From contig NZ_CP118613.1 of assembly GCF_028993555.1 (NCBI RefSeq), positions 59,872-123,871 of the forward strand: 64,000 bases of DNA, in the 5' to 3' direction. The stretch's first letter is position 1. Each line of letters opens with the position of its first letter. Below the pieces are notes generated by a model. That model was given only the letters and a program-made list of their open reading frames with translations, was not told the DNA's origin and made no database searches. This DNA is from Ensifer adhaerens (GTDB lineage Bacteria > Pseudomonadota > Alphaproteobacteria > Rhizobiales > Rhizobiaceae). The position numbers and the translations under genes are program-made. Positions 26,961 through 35,480 of this stretch are shown here, piece after piece.

Positions 26961-28289
26961 ATGCGCAGATTAAATACCATTCTAGCAGGGGCACTCGCCG
27001 GGATATTGCTACAAACCGTAGCAGCCAGCGCAAACCCGTACGAGGCGTACAAGGGCACCACGCTCGTGGTGAATTTCCCTGCACATCCACACTATGACGC
27101 CGTGGTCAAGGTCTTGCCGCAGTTTACGGATGAGACCGGGATCGAGGTCGAGGTCGACCAACTCGAGTATCTTAAGATGCGCGAGAAGCAGACGCTTGAG
27201 CTCACCAAAGCCGAGGGCGATTACGATCTGATTTCGTACGTTGTGTTCTCGAAGGCCGACTACGTGTATGCCGATCAACTCGAGAACCTCGCAAAATACT
27301 TCATGAACCCGAAGCTTGCCGACCCGACCTATGACGCCGCTGACATTATTGATGGCTATGTGCAGAACATCGGTATCGCAGGCGGTACCAAGGGATACTT
27401 GCCGGGACCGACGGGTTCGCTGTTCGGGCTCCCGTTCGGCGCGGAGACTTCAGTTCTTGGCTACCGCAAGGATATTTTCGAGAAGCACGGCTTGAAGGTG
27501 CCAGAGACTTACGAGGAGCTCCTGGAACTGGCCTGCCGTATTCCCCAGCTTGAGCCAGGCATGGGCGGACTCGCCAGCCGTGCGGCATCCGGGCAGCATG
27601 CGAGTCATGCCTTCCTGTTGCACCTAGCGCCGCTCGGGGGCCGCATCTTCGATGAAAACTGGAACCCGGTCATCAATAACGAGAAGGGCGTAGCTGCGGC
27701 CAATGCCCTGAAGAAAATCGTCGACTGCGGGCCAGAGGGGGCCAAGACCTTCGGCTTCGCCGAGGCTGGCACGGCCTTTCTTCAAGGCAAAACCGCTATG
27801 TATCTGGACAGCACGGTTTTCGCGGGACAAGTCAACGATCCGACGAAGAGCCAAGTCGTCGGCAAGGTGGGTTGGACGCTGCATCCGAAGGGAGTGCGAC
27901 GAGGTTCCCAGACGGGCGGCTTCGGTTTGGCTATTCCAAAGAATGCCGCTCACAAGGAAGCGGCGTTCCTGCTCCTGCAGTGGCTCACCTCCAAACATGC
28001 CGACAAGCTGATTGCGCTGGAGGGCGGAAACCCGATTCGCCGATCGACGCACGATGACCCGGACGTTAACGCCAAGTTTCCCTACATGGCAACGTTCGGC
28101 GAGGCGCTCACTTACGCGGATCCAGACTGGCGCCCCATTATCCCAACCTGGGGAAAGATCAATGGTGATCTCGGAACGGCGCTGAGCAAGGTGCTCACGG
28201 AGGGACTTGACGCAAAGACCGCTCTCGACGGGGTTGCCGAACGCGCCCGATCTTCCATGGAAGAGGCCGGCTATTACAGCTGGCAGTAA
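26961..28289 (+). CDS. CUT1 ABC transporter extracellular sugar-binding protein
   Basis: 442 residues from the ATG at 26961, which has GGGAGGACGAG upstream. A signal peptide (MRRLNTILAGALAGILLQTV, cleavage near ASA-NP) precedes a family-1 solute-binding domain: TLVVNFPAHPHYDAVVKVLP, GDYDLISYVVFSKADYVYAD, ETSVLGYRKDIFEKHGLKVP and ETYEELLELA. These proteins bind sugars, oligosaccharides or polyols. It is the second gene of the operon and is followed by a 9-bp GC hairpin. The ligand cannot be read from the sequence. Confidence 0.9.
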   Translation: MRRLNTILAGALAGILLQTVAASANPYEAYKGTTLVVNFPAHPHYDAVVKVLPQFTDETGIEVEVDQLEYLKMREKQTLELTKAEGDYDLISYVVFSKADYVYADQLENLAKYFMNPKLADPTYDAADIIDGYVQNIGIAGGTKGYLPGPTGSLFGLPFGAETSVLGYRKDIFEKHGLKVPETYEELLELACRIPQLEPGMGGLASRAASGQHASHAFLLHLAPLGGRIFDENWNPVINNEKGVAAANALKKIVDCGPEGAKTFGFAEAGTAFLQGKTAMYLDSTVFAGQVNDPTKSQVVGKVGWTLHPKGVRRGSQTGGFGLAIPKNAAHKEAAFLLLQWLTSKHADKLIALEGGNPIRRSTHDDPDVNAKFPYMATFGEALTYADPDWRPIIPTWGKINGDLGTALSKVLTEGLDAKTALDGVAERARSSMEEAGYYSWQ

Positions 28290-28312
28290 GGTCAGCATAC
28301 TTCGCGCTGAAC

Positions 28313-28333
28313 GCGGGCCGGGTGCCGGCCCGC
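28313..28333 (+). other. Intercistronic hairpin after the CUT1 binding-protein gene
   Basis: GCGGGCCGG (28313-28321) pairs perfectly with CCGGCCCGC (28325-28333) over a 3-nt loop, with no U-run. It is likely an mRNA-stabilising or attenuating hairpin that keeps binding protein in excess over permease. Confidence 0.6.
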
Positions 28334-28353
28334 TTGGAATCTACTCGGAGGAC

Positions 28354-29277
28354 ATGATGCAGGCCGCCAACGTAAATCGGCTGACCCCTTACCTATTTCT
28401 CGCGCCAGCGGCGCTCATTCTTGGCGCTGCGTTGCTCTACCCGATCGGCTACATGATCTATGCTAGCTTCTTGAACTGGAATCCCAGTCAACGGATCGGT
28501 GAAGCGGACTGGGTAGGGCTCGGAAACTATCTGAAACTTTTCAGCGACGCCCAGTTTCACGAGAGTGTCGCAGTTACCATCACATTCGCGGGAGTGGTCG
28601 TGGCCGCCGAGATGGTGCTGGGCGTCGGCCTGGCACTGCTGCTGGATCGCAATATCCGCGGATTGTCGGTGCTGAAAACCTTGTTCATCCTGCCGATGAT
28701 GATCGCGCCAATCGTTGTCGGATTGATGTGGCGGTACATGTACCATCCGACGGTTGGCGTCTTCAACCGGACGTTGGTGTCTATCGGCTTCGAGCCGGTC
28801 CCCTGGCTGTCCGAGAGCCGATGGGCCCTTACATCTGTCATCATTGCAGACATATGGCAGTGGACTCCGTTCATTTTCATTTTATCGCTCGCGGCCCTTC
28901 AATCACTCCCCCGCTCCACATTGGAAGCTGCCAGGATCGATGGGGCGACCGGCTGGCAGCAAGTGCTCTACATCAAGCTGCCGTTGATGCTTCCCGTCCT
29001 GGTTGTTGCGACTTTGCTTCGGCTGATAGATGCGTTCAAGGTCCTCGAAGTGATCCTGGTACTGACGAACGGAGGGCCAGGTCTGTCCACCGAGATCGTT
29101 TCGCTGCGCATTTCGCGTACAGCGTCAGAGTTTCGCGAGCTTGGGCTGGCTGCTGCAATGTCGAACCTGCTGCTTGTCCTCCTCCTTGGGCTGACGCTTG
29201 GCATGTTTGCTTACAATAAGGTGATTGAAGGCCGTGCGGCGCGACTGCGGACCGCAGCTCTGAAAGGCGAAAAATAG
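28354..29277 (+). CDS. CUT1 ABC transporter permease (MalF type)
   Basis: 307 residues from the ATG at 28354 (CGGAGGAC upstream). Six predicted transmembrane helices. The N-terminus RLTPYLFLAPAALILGAALL is typical of MalF/UgpA-like permeases, and the EAA loop reads EAARIDGATGWQQVLYIKLP, the docking site for the ATPase. Adjacent to and read into the second permease gene without a gap. Confidence 0.93.
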   Translation: MMQAANVNRLTPYLFLAPAALILGAALLYPIGYMIYASFLNWNPSQRIGEADWVGLGNYLKLFSDAQFHESVAVTITFAGVVVAAEMVLGVGLALLLDRNIRGLSVLKTLFILPMMIAPIVVGLMWRYMYHPTVGVFNRTLVSIGFEPVPWLSESRWALTSVIIADIWQWTPFIFILSLAALQSLPRSTLEAARIDGATGWQQVLYIKLPLMLPVLVVATLLRLIDAFKVLEVILVLTNGGPGLSTEIVSLRISRTASEFRELGLAAAMSNLLLVLLLGLTLGMFAYNKVIEGRAARLRTAALKGEK

Positions 29278-30147
29278 ATGATCGCGCGTGACCAGCAAAC
29301 CAACCCCTCTTTTTATGCACTTCTGGCAGTCCTGGTGATGATGGCTGTTGGGCCCATTGCGTTGATGTTTCTCACTTCACTGCGGCTGAACGTCGAGATC
29401 ATGTCCGACGGCGCGGGCCTGATCTTCTTACCGACACTGCACAATTACGAGAAGGTGCTGTGCGACGTGCTCTGGTATTCGCCGCAGAATGTTGGGCGTT
29501 GTGATCCGACCTTCGCGCGTTCGCTCGGAAATTCCCTGGTCGTGGGTTTGACTTCGACCGCATTGACGCTCGTTGTCGGATGCATGGCGGCGTACGCGCT
29601 CGTACGCTTCCGCTTCATGGGCCGTGATGCGGTTTCACTTACGACTTTGATCATGCGCATGGTGCCACCGGCCGTACTCCTCGTTCCCGTATTTGGAATT
29701 TGGACCTATCAGTTCGGGCTCGATGGAACCCTCGCCGGGCTGATTCTGGTCTATGTCGCGATGAATCTTCCCTTCGTGATATGGATCCTGCAGAGCTTCA
29801 TCGTGCAGGTGCCGATCCAGCTAGAGGAAGCGGCGCGGATGGATGGTGCTGGTCCGTTGCAGGTGTTTTTCCTGGTGGTGCTGCCGGTGATCCGCCCAGG
29901 ACTAGCGGCGGCGGCGATTTTCACGTTCCGCATTGCCTGGAACGAATTTCTCCTCGGCAACGCTTTGACCAATAGGCACACCCGAACTGTACCGGTGACG
30001 ATTGTGAACTCGCTTACCGAGTACGATATCGATTGGGGTGTCGTCATGGCTACCGGCATGTTGCTGGCGATCCCTCCGATTATCTTCACCTTTGTCGCAT
30101 CAAGACAGATCATTACAGGCATGACCGCGGGCGCTGTGAAAGGATGA
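29278..30147 (+). CDS. CUT1 ABC transporter permease (MalG type)
   Basis: 289 residues, six predicted transmembrane helices. The EAA loop is EEAARMDGAGPLQVFFLVVL, and the C-terminal GMTAGAVKG tail is characteristic of MalG-like permeases. It starts directly after the preceding stop and overlaps the next gene by ATGA. It forms the channel heterodimer with the MalF-type subunit. Confidence 0.93.
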   Translation: MIARDQQTNPSFYALLAVLVMMAVGPIALMFLTSLRLNVEIMSDGAGLIFLPTLHNYEKVLCDVLWYSPQNVGRCDPTFARSLGNSLVVGLTSTALTLVVGCMAAYALVRFRFMGRDAVSLTTLIMRMVPPAVLLVPVFGIWTYQFGLDGTLAGLILVYVAMNLPFVIWILQSFIVQVPIQLEEAARMDGAGPLQVFFLVVLPVIRPGLAAAAIFTFRIAWNEFLLGNALTNRHTRTVPVTIVNSLTEYDIDWGVVMATGMLLAIPPIIFTFVASRQIITGMTAGAVKG

Positions 30148-30878
30148 CAATGTTCGATTGGCTGCTCGCTCCCTGCGATCCAACAAGAGTTCATGAAGTC
30201 GGAACGCACCTGTCATGGCACGCGCGATCGATGGTGATGGCCTGGTCGGTTCTCGTCCCCATCGGTGTGATCGCAGCGCGGTTCTTCAAAATCTTCCCCG
30301 GCCAGGACTGGCCTCGTGTATTGGACGATCGGCGATGGTGGCATCTTCATCGCGGTGCGCAGTATGCAGCGTTGGTGCTCATGCTGGTTGGCACATTTCT
30401 TATCCTCTCCGCACCTGCGGAAACCAAATCGATAACCGCAGCGATTTGGGCGCATCAGCTCACGGGATGGACGGTCATGATACTCGGCGGCATGCAATAT
30501 CTTGGGGGATGGTTCAGAGGAACGAAAGGTGGCCCGTCGTCACCGGCAGCCGACGGCAGCTGGCGTGGTGATCACTACGACATGACACGCCGCCGCCGCC
30601 TCTTTGAGCGCATTCACAAGTCATTGGGTTATGTGGCGCTGCTGGTCTCCATGGCGGCTGTTTCAACCGGCCTTTGGCAGGCGAATGCTCCGAGGTGGAT
30701 GCTCCTGCTTATCGGCACATGGTATCTGATCGTGCTGGTGTCGTTCGCCGTGCTACAGCGGAGAGGGATGGCGTATGACACCTATCAAGTCATTTGGGGT
30801 CCAGATCCGCGGCATCCAGGGAACAGCCTCCGGCCGATCGGCATGGGGATCAGGAAGCTACCGCCTAAAGACGTATAG
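30144..30878 (+). CDS. Cytochrome b561-like membrane protein
   Basis: 244 residues. The ATG at 30144 overlaps the permease stop (ATGA); another ATG lies two codons on. Four to five hydrophobic helices carry regularly spaced histidines: HLSWHARSMVMAWSVLVPIG, WHLHRGAQYAALVLMLVG, AHQLTGWTVMILGG and RIHKSLGYVALLVSMAAV. This is the pattern of b561-type di-haem transmembrane electron carriers, such as the C-terminal part of DOMON/b561 proteins. Such proteins move electrons across the membrane, for example to or from ascorbate-like donors or dehydrogenases. Its presence as the fifth gene of a sugar ABC operon is unusual. Confidence 0.75.
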   Translation: MTMFDWLLAPCDPTRVHEVGTHLSWHARSMVMAWSVLVPIGVIAARFFKIFPGQDWPRVLDDRRWWHLHRGAQYAALVLMLVGTFLILSAPAETKSITAAIWAHQLTGWTVMILGGMQYLGGWFRGTKGGPSSPAADGSWRGDHYDMTRRRRLFERIHKSLGYVALLVSMAAVSTGLWQANAPRWMLLLIGTWYLIVLVSFAVLQRRGMAYDTYQVIWGPDPRHPGNSLRPIGMGIRKLPPKDV

Positions 30879-30927
30879 CCCAAAGACCCGCGACGCTCAG
30901 GGCGCCGCGGATTACGCATGATTTTGC

Positions 30928-31260
30928 TCAGAGGTGGAATTCGTTCGCCTGGGTGACGTGGTGGTGGATGCGGCCTTCGAAGAAGCGCGCCAGCACCGCT
31001 TCGGTCGCGGCCTTCGCCGCGGCGCGCGCCGGGCTCGCCAGTGCCTTTTCGACCGTGTCGAGATCCGGGTAGTTGATCGCCAGAATCATCGGGATTTCCG
31101 GCGCTCCGTCGTCACGGAAATCCGCGAAGGTGACACGCACGTCGAGCGCCCCGGGAAAGGCCTTCCATTTCGGCAGGATGTTTTCCAACACCGCGGCCCG
31201 GAAGGCCGCAGTCTCGCCCTCCTTCACCTTTCCCTCGAACAATGCATAGCGGGTGATCAT
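30928..31260 (-). CDS. Small ferredoxin-like-fold protein (Dabb/ABM-like)
   Basis: 110 residues. MITRYALFEGKVKEGETAAF, then VRVTFADFRDDGAPEIPMIL and a C-terminal FFEGRIHHHVTQANEFH look like the dimeric alpha/beta-barrel superfamily (EthD, ABM, Dabb). Members are small enzymes or mutarotase-like helpers. It is the last gene of the idnO operon and its start overlaps the stop of the preceding gene by 4 nt. The reaction is unknown; a catabolic helper role is inferred from position. Confidence 0.6.
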   Translation of the reverse strand: MITRYALFEGKVKEGETAAFRAAVLENILPKWKAFPGALDVRVTFADFRDDGAPEIPMILAINYPDLDTVEKALASPARAAAKAATEAVLARFFEGRIHHHVTQANEFHL

Positions 31261-32144
31261 TTGGCAATCTCCTTGTTGGGTCCCTTGAAAAATTCCATCA
31301 GCGCCGCCTGGTCCTCGCCGCCGAGCCCGGCCGCCGTGAGCATCCGGTGCACTTCCGCGCAGGTCGCCGTCAGCGGCATCGCCGTGTTGGTGCGGCGGGC
31401 GAGGTCCTGCGCGCCGTTCAGGTCCTTCACCATGTTGTCGATCCGGCCGGTGCGCCGATAATCCCTGGCGACGAAGCGCGGCATGTATTCCTGCAGAATG
31501 GCGCTGTCGGCCCGGCCGCCCTTCAGCGCTTGCGGGATCTTCGCCGCGTCGACGCCCGCATCAATCGCCAGCTGCGTCGCCTCGGCGACGGCGAGGAAAT
31601 TCAGCCCGCAGAGAACCTGGTTGATCAGCTTGGTCGTTTGCCCGGCGCCGGATGGGCCCATATGGGTATAGTTGGAGGCGACGTGCTTCAGCACTTCATA
31701 GGCATCAGCGACATCCTGCTCCTTGCCGCCGGCCATCAGTGTCAACTCCCCGATAAGAGCCTTCGGAGCGCCGCCCGATAGTGGGCTGTCGACCCAGCGC
31801 AGGCCGGTTTCCGCGGCTTGCTGTGCGAGCGCCCTGGTGGCCTCCGGATCGATAGAGGACATGTCGATGATCAGCGTCCCGGGTTTGGCCCCCTTGGCGA
31901 CGCCGGTCTCGCCGAAGACGGCGATATGGACTATCTTCGGGGAATTGAGGCTGAGAATGACCGTGTCGGATGCCGCCGCCGCTTCCGCAGCGCTCGGCGC
32001 CGCCTTCGCGCCCTTGTCAACCAGTTCCTGAACTTTGGCTTGGTCGAGGTCGAAGACCGTTAGCTGATTACCGGTTTCGATGAGCCTCGTCCCGATGGCA
32101 CCCCCCATGGCTCCGGCGCCAATCAATGCGACCCTGTTCGTCAT
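31257..32144 (-). CDS. NAD(P)-dependent beta-hydroxyacid dehydrogenase (1)
   Basis: 295 residues of the 3-hydroxyisobutyrate/tartronate-semialdehyde-reductase family. Rossmann motif VALIGAGAMGGAIGTRLIET, substrate-binding DSPLSGGAPKALIGELTLMA, catalytic Lys in GAGQTTKLINQVLCGLNFLA, and the distal KGGRADSAIL segment. It oxidises or reduces a beta-hydroxy acid using NAD(P). Third gene of the idnO-gntK operon, overlapping both neighbours by 4 nt. A partner role in sugar-acid breakdown is likely; the exact substrate is not evident. Confidence 0.88.
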   Translation of the reverse strand: MTNRVALIGAGAMGGAIGTRLIETGNQLTVFDLDQAKVQELVDKGAKAAPSAAEAAAASDTVILSLNSPKIVHIAVFGETGVAKGAKPGTLIIDMSSIDPEATRALAQQAAETGLRWVDSPLSGGAPKALIGELTLMAGGKEQDVADAYEVLKHVASNYTHMGPSGAGQTTKLINQVLCGLNFLAVAEATQLAIDAGVDAAKIPQALKGGRADSAILQEYMPRFVARDYRRTGRIDNMVKDLNGAQDLARRTNTAMPLTATCAEVHRMLTAAGLGGEDQAALMEFFKGPNKEIAK

Positions 32145-32677
32145 TTTTGCAGTCCTCCCAGTTGGATAGCGATGGCATCGACGACCGCATCGAGCGGCTG
32201 GTCGATGTCGACGCTGATGGCATTTTCGTCCGGTCCCGGCGGCTCGAGCGCCGCGAACTGGCTGGCAAGCAGCGCCGGCGGCATGAAATGGCCCTGCCGC
32301 TCCTTCATGCGCTTCTCGATGACGGCGACGGTGCCGGCGAGATGGATGAAGGTGACGGGCGCGCCGGCCGCGCGTTCAATATGCTGGCGGTAGGCGCGCT
32401 TCAGAGCCGAGCAGCCGATGATGGTGGGCCCCATGCCGGCTTGAAGCGCCTCGCCGACGAGGGTCAGCCAGGGCCAGCGGTCCTCGTCCTCGAGCGGGAT
32501 GCCCTTGCTCATCTTGGCGATATTTGCCGGCGGATGCAGGTCGTCGCCGTCGAAATAGACGGCGCCGAGGCGATTGGCGAGGGCGGCGCCGACCGAGGAC
32601 TTGCCGCAGCCGGCAACGCCCATCAGCACCATGCGCCGGGGAGTATCAGAGGGATGCGGTGATGCCGCCGTCGACAT
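32141..32677 (-). CDS. gntK: Gluconokinase
   Basis: 178 residues of the GntK/IdnK shikimate-kinase-like family: P-loop MGVAGCGKSSVGAALA, FDGDDLHPPANIAKMSKGIP (gluconate-binding), LVGEALQAG, CSALKRAYRQHI and MKERQGHFMPPALLASQFAA. It phosphorylates D-gluconate to 6-phosphogluconate, feeding Gnd encoded at the left end of the cargo. The start at 32677 overlaps the idnO stop by 32 nt; an alternative ATG at 32632 lies just after that stop. It is coupled to the dehydrogenase downstream (ATGA). Confidence 0.93.
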   Translation of the reverse strand: MSTAASPHPSDTPRRMVLMGVAGCGKSSVGAALANRLGAVYFDGDDLHPPANIAKMSKGIPLEDEDRWPWLTLVGEALQAGMGPTIIGCSALKRAYRQHIERAAGAPVTFIHLAGTVAVIEKRMKERQGHFMPPALLASQFAALEPPGPDENAISVDIDQPLDAVVDAIAIQLGGLQK

Positions 32678-33401
32678 AGAGCACGTGTCCGTTCACGAAA
32701 GAGGAAGCGTCCGAGGCGAGGAAGATGCAGGCGCCGACCAGCTCTTCCACCTTGCCCCAGCGGCCGGCAGGCGTACGCTTTTCGAGCCAGGCCGAAAAGT
32801 CCGGGTCGGCGACCAAGGCGGCGTTGAGCGGTGTGTCGAAATAGCCCGGCGCGATGGCGTTGCACTGCAGGCCGTATTTCGCCCAGTCGGTCGCCATCCC
32901 CTTGGTGAGATTGCCGACCGCGCCCTTGGTGGCGGTGTAGGGGGCGATGCTCGGGCGGGCGAGCGCCGTCTGGACGCTGGCGATGTTGATGATCTTGCCG
33001 GCGCGGCGCTTGATCATGTGCCGCGCCACAGCCTGGCCGACGTTGAAGACTGTCGAGATATTGGTCCTGAGCAGCTTTTCGAAGGCGTCGGCGGGAAAAT
33101 CCTCGAGCGGCGTGCGGTGCTGCATGCCGGCATTGTTGACGAGGATGTCGATCGGCCCGACCTCCGCCTCGAAGCCGTCGACGGCGCTCCGCACCGCCTC
33201 ATGGTCGGTTGCGTCGAAGGCGAGTTTCTTCGCGCCGGCAATGCGTTCGGCGGCTTCGGCGAGCTTGGCTTCGTCGCGCCCGTTGAGGACGACTTCCGCC
33301 CCGGCCTCGGCAAGGCCGCGGGCGAGCGCAAAGCCGATGCCCTGCGACGAGCCGGTGACCAGCGCACGCCGGCCTCTGAGATCGAACAGTTCGAGGGCCA
33401 T
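32646..33401 (-). CDS. idnO: Gluconate 5-dehydrogenase / 5-keto-D-gluconate reductase (SDR)
   Basis: 251 residues of the short-chain dehydrogenase family: cofactor motif TGSSQGIGFALARGL, NNAGMQHRTPLEDF, catalytic Ser region IINIASVQTALARPSIAPYT and YTATKGAVGNLTKGMA (Tyr-x3-Lys). The C-terminus is GHVLYVDGGITASL. The NNAG-MQHR segment and overall pattern match IdnO/Gno enzymes, which interconvert 5-ketogluconate and D-gluconate. It is first in a four-gene operon (idnO, gntK, dehydrogenase, small protein), all translationally overlapped. The promoter at 33443-33471 carries a LacI-type operator. Confidence 0.9.
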   Translation of the reverse strand: MALELFDLRGRRALVTGSSQGIGFALARGLAEAGAEVVLNGRDEAKLAEAAERIAGAKKLAFDATDHEAVRSAVDGFEAEVGPIDILVNNAGMQHRTPLEDFPADAFEKLLRTNISTVFNVGQAVARHMIKRRAGKIINIASVQTALARPSIAPYTATKGAVGNLTKGMATDWAKYGLQCNAIAPGYFDTPLNAALVADPDFSAWLEKRTPAGRWGKVEELVGACIFLASDASSFVNGHVLYVDGGITASL

Positions 33402-33442
33402 TTTTCCTCCTGCATTTCATCTCGACAACTGGATTTGATCTG

Positions 33443-33471
33443 TTTATGTTATCGATAACATCAATTGTCAA
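33443..33471 (-). promoter_or_regulatory. Promoter with embedded LacI-type operator for the idnO operon and divergent gene
   Basis: On the minus strand TTGACA (33466-33471) and CATAAA (33443-33448) are spaced exactly 17 bp. The perfect palindrome ATGTTATCGATAACAT (33446-33461) fills the spacer. It also lies upstream of the divergent TTG-started dehydrogenase, so one site could control both directions. Confidence 0.8.
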
Positions 33472-33487
33472 GGGACGGAGTTTTGAA

Positions 33488-34435
33488 TTGACCAAGCCCC
33501 ATATTCTCCAGGTCGGCCCCTATCCTGCGTGGGACGAGGTGCCGCTGAACGAGGCCTTTACCGTGCACCGCTACTTCGATGCCGCCGACAAGGCGGGTTT
33601 CCTCGCCGAGGTCGGCCCGAGCGTCAAAGGAATCGCCACGCGCGGTGAGCTCGGCGCAACCCGCGCGATGATCGAGGCCTGCCCGGGGCTCGAAGTCATC
33701 TCCGTCTATGGCGTCGGATTCGACGCTGTCGATCTTGCCGCCTGCCGCGAACGGGGCGTCCGCGTCACCAATACGCCCGACGTGCTGACCAATGACGTCG
33801 CCGATCTCGGCGTGGCGATGATGCTCTGCCTATCGCGCGGCATGATTGGCGCGGAAAGCTGGGTGAAGGACGGCAGCTGGGCGGCCAAGGGCCTCTATCC
33901 GCTGAAGCGGCGCGTCTGGGGCCGGCGCGCCGGTGTGCTCGGCCTCGGCCGGATCGGCTACGAGGTCGCCAAGCGCCTCAAGGGCTTCGATCTGGAGATC
34001 GCCTATTCCGACGTTGAGGCGAAGCCCTATGCGTCGGAATGGGAATATATCGCCGATCCGGTGGCGCTTGCCGAACGGTCGGACTTCCTCTTCGTCACGC
34101 TCGCCGCTTCCGCCGCGACGCGCCATATCGTCGGCCGCGAGGTGATCGCCGCCCTCGGAGCCGAGGGCATGCTGATCAACATATCCCGCGCCTCCAACAT
34201 TGACGAAGAGGCGCTGCTCGAAGCGCTGGAAAACAAGACACTCGGCTCTGCGGCGCTCGACGTCTTCGAAGGCGAGCCGGCGTTGAACCCGCGCTTTCTT
34301 GCCCTCGACAACGTGCTGCTCCAGCCGCACCATGCCTCCGGCACGATCGAGACGCGCAAGGCCATGGGCCAGCTGGTGCGTGACAATCTCGCCGCGCATT
34401 TTGCCGGCAAGCCGCTGCTGACTCCGGTTCTGTAA
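33488..34435 (+). CDS. D-isomer-specific 2-hydroxyacid dehydrogenase
   Basis: 315 residues starting at a TTG at 33488 with GGGACGGAG 7 nt upstream; an upstream ATG at 33446 lies inside the operator and is rejected. The family's Rossmann motif is GVLGLGRIGYEVAKRL. Catalytic residues are seen in INISRASNIDEEALLEAL (Arg region), LDVFEGEPALNPRFL (Glu) and LLQPHHASGTIETR (His). The group includes glyoxylate/hydroxypyruvate and 2-ketogluconate reductases. Beside idnD and in this regulon, 2-ketogluconate or a similar 2-keto sugar acid is the best guess. It is followed 10 bp later by idnD. Confidence 0.9.
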   Translation: MTKPHILQVGPYPAWDEVPLNEAFTVHRYFDAADKAGFLAEVGPSVKGIATRGELGATRAMIEACPGLEVISVYGVGFDAVDLAACRERGVRVTNTPDVLTNDVADLGVAMMLCLSRGMIGAESWVKDGSWAAKGLYPLKRRVWGRRAGVLGLGRIGYEVAKRLKGFDLEIAYSDVEAKPYASEWEYIADPVALAERSDFLFVTLAASAATRHIVGREVIAALGAEGMLINISRASNIDEEALLEALENKTLGSAALDVFEGEPALNPRFLALDNVLLQPHHASGTIETRKAMGQLVRDNLAAHFAGKPLLTPVL

Positions 34436-34445
34436 GGAGGTTCCG

Positions 34446-35477
34446 ATGAAAGCCATCGTCGTTCACGGCGCAAAAGATTTGCGCATCGAGGAGCGGACAG
34501 TCGAGGCACCGGGCGCCGGCGAAGTCCGGCTTCGCCTCGCCGTCGGCGGCGTCTGCGGCAGCGACCTGCATTATTACAATCACGGCGGCTTCGGCACGGT
34601 GCGCCTGCGCGAGCCGATGATTCTCGGCCACGAGGTCTCGGCCTATGTGGAAGCGCTCGGAGCCGGCGTCGAGGGGCTAAACATCGGCCAACTCGTCGCT
34701 GTGTCGCCATCGCGCCCCTGCCGGACCTGCCGCTATTGCCAGGAAGGGCTGCACAACCAGTGCCTCAACATGCGCTTCTACGGCAGCGCCATGCCTTTCC
34801 CGCATATCCAAGGGGCGTTCCGCGAGGTGCTTATCGCCGACGCCATCCAATGCGTGCCGGCCGATGGCCTGACGCCCGGTGAGGCGGCGCTTGCCGAGCC
34901 GCTGGCGGTGACGCTGCATGCGACGCGCCGGGTCGGCGAAACGCTCGGCAAGCGGGTTCTGGTCACTGGCTGCGGACCGATCGGGGTGCTTGCGATCCTG
35001 GCGGCGCGCCGCGCCGGCGCGGCCGAGATAGTCGCCACCGATCTTTCCGACTTCACCCTGGGGCTCGCCAAGAAGGTCGGCGCGGATCGGGTCATCAACA
35101 TGAAAAGCGAGCCGGATGCGCTCATTCCCTACGGCGCCGACAAGGGCAGCTTCGACGTTCTCTACGAGTGCTCCGGCGCCGCGCCGGCGCTTGCCGCCGG
35201 CATCGCTGCGCTGCGCCCGCGCGGGGTCATCATCCAGCTTGGGCTCGGCGGCGATATGAGCCTGCCGATGATGGCGATCACTGCCAAGGAACTCGAACTG
35301 CGTGGCTCCTTCCGCTTCCACGAAGAGTTCGCGACCGGAGTCGGGCTGATGCAGAAGGGGCTGATCGACGTCAAGCCGCTGATCACCCATACGCTGCCGC
35401 TCATCGATGCAATCACCGCTTTCGAGCTGGCAAGCGACCGCAGCCAGGCGATGAAAGCGCAGATCGCCTTTTCCTGA
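34446..35477 (+). CDS. idnD: L-idonate 5-dehydrogenase (zinc MDR family)
   Basis: 343 residues of the medium-chain zinc alcohol/sorbitol dehydrogenase family. Catalytic zinc ligands in VCGSDLHYYNHGGFG (Cys, His) and LGHEVSAYV (His-Glu); structural zinc cysteines in PCRTCRYCQEGLHNQCLNMR; cofactor motif VLVTGCGPIGVLAILAARRA. The GSDLHYYNHGG segment and MRFYGSAMPFPHIQGAFRE closely recall IdnD, which oxidises L-idonate to 5-keto-D-gluconate. GTAAGGAGG precedes the ATG. It is the entry step of the pathway completed by IdnO, GntK and Gnd. The gene converges with the dehydrogenase at 35481. Confidence 0.93.
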   Translation: MKAIVVHGAKDLRIEERTVEAPGAGEVRLRLAVGGVCGSDLHYYNHGGFGTVRLREPMILGHEVSAYVEALGAGVEGLNIGQLVAVSPSRPCRTCRYCQEGLHNQCLNMRFYGSAMPFPHIQGAFREVLIADAIQCVPADGLTPGEAALAEPLAVTLHATRRVGETLGKRVLVTGCGPIGVLAILAARRAGAAEIVATDLSDFTLGLAKKVGADRVINMKSEPDALIPYGADKGSFDVLYECSGAAPALAAGIAALRPRGVIIQLGLGGDMSLPMMAITAKELELRGSFRFHEEFATGVGLMQKGLIDVKPLITHTLPLIDAITAFELASDRSQAMKAQIAFS

Positions 35478-35480
35478 CCG

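Noticed and set aside
33446..33487. Upstream ATG start for the 2-hydroxyacid dehydrogenase
   Set aside because: It lies inside the operator palindrome; the TTG at 33488 has a proper Shine-Dalgarno and gives the family's N-terminus.
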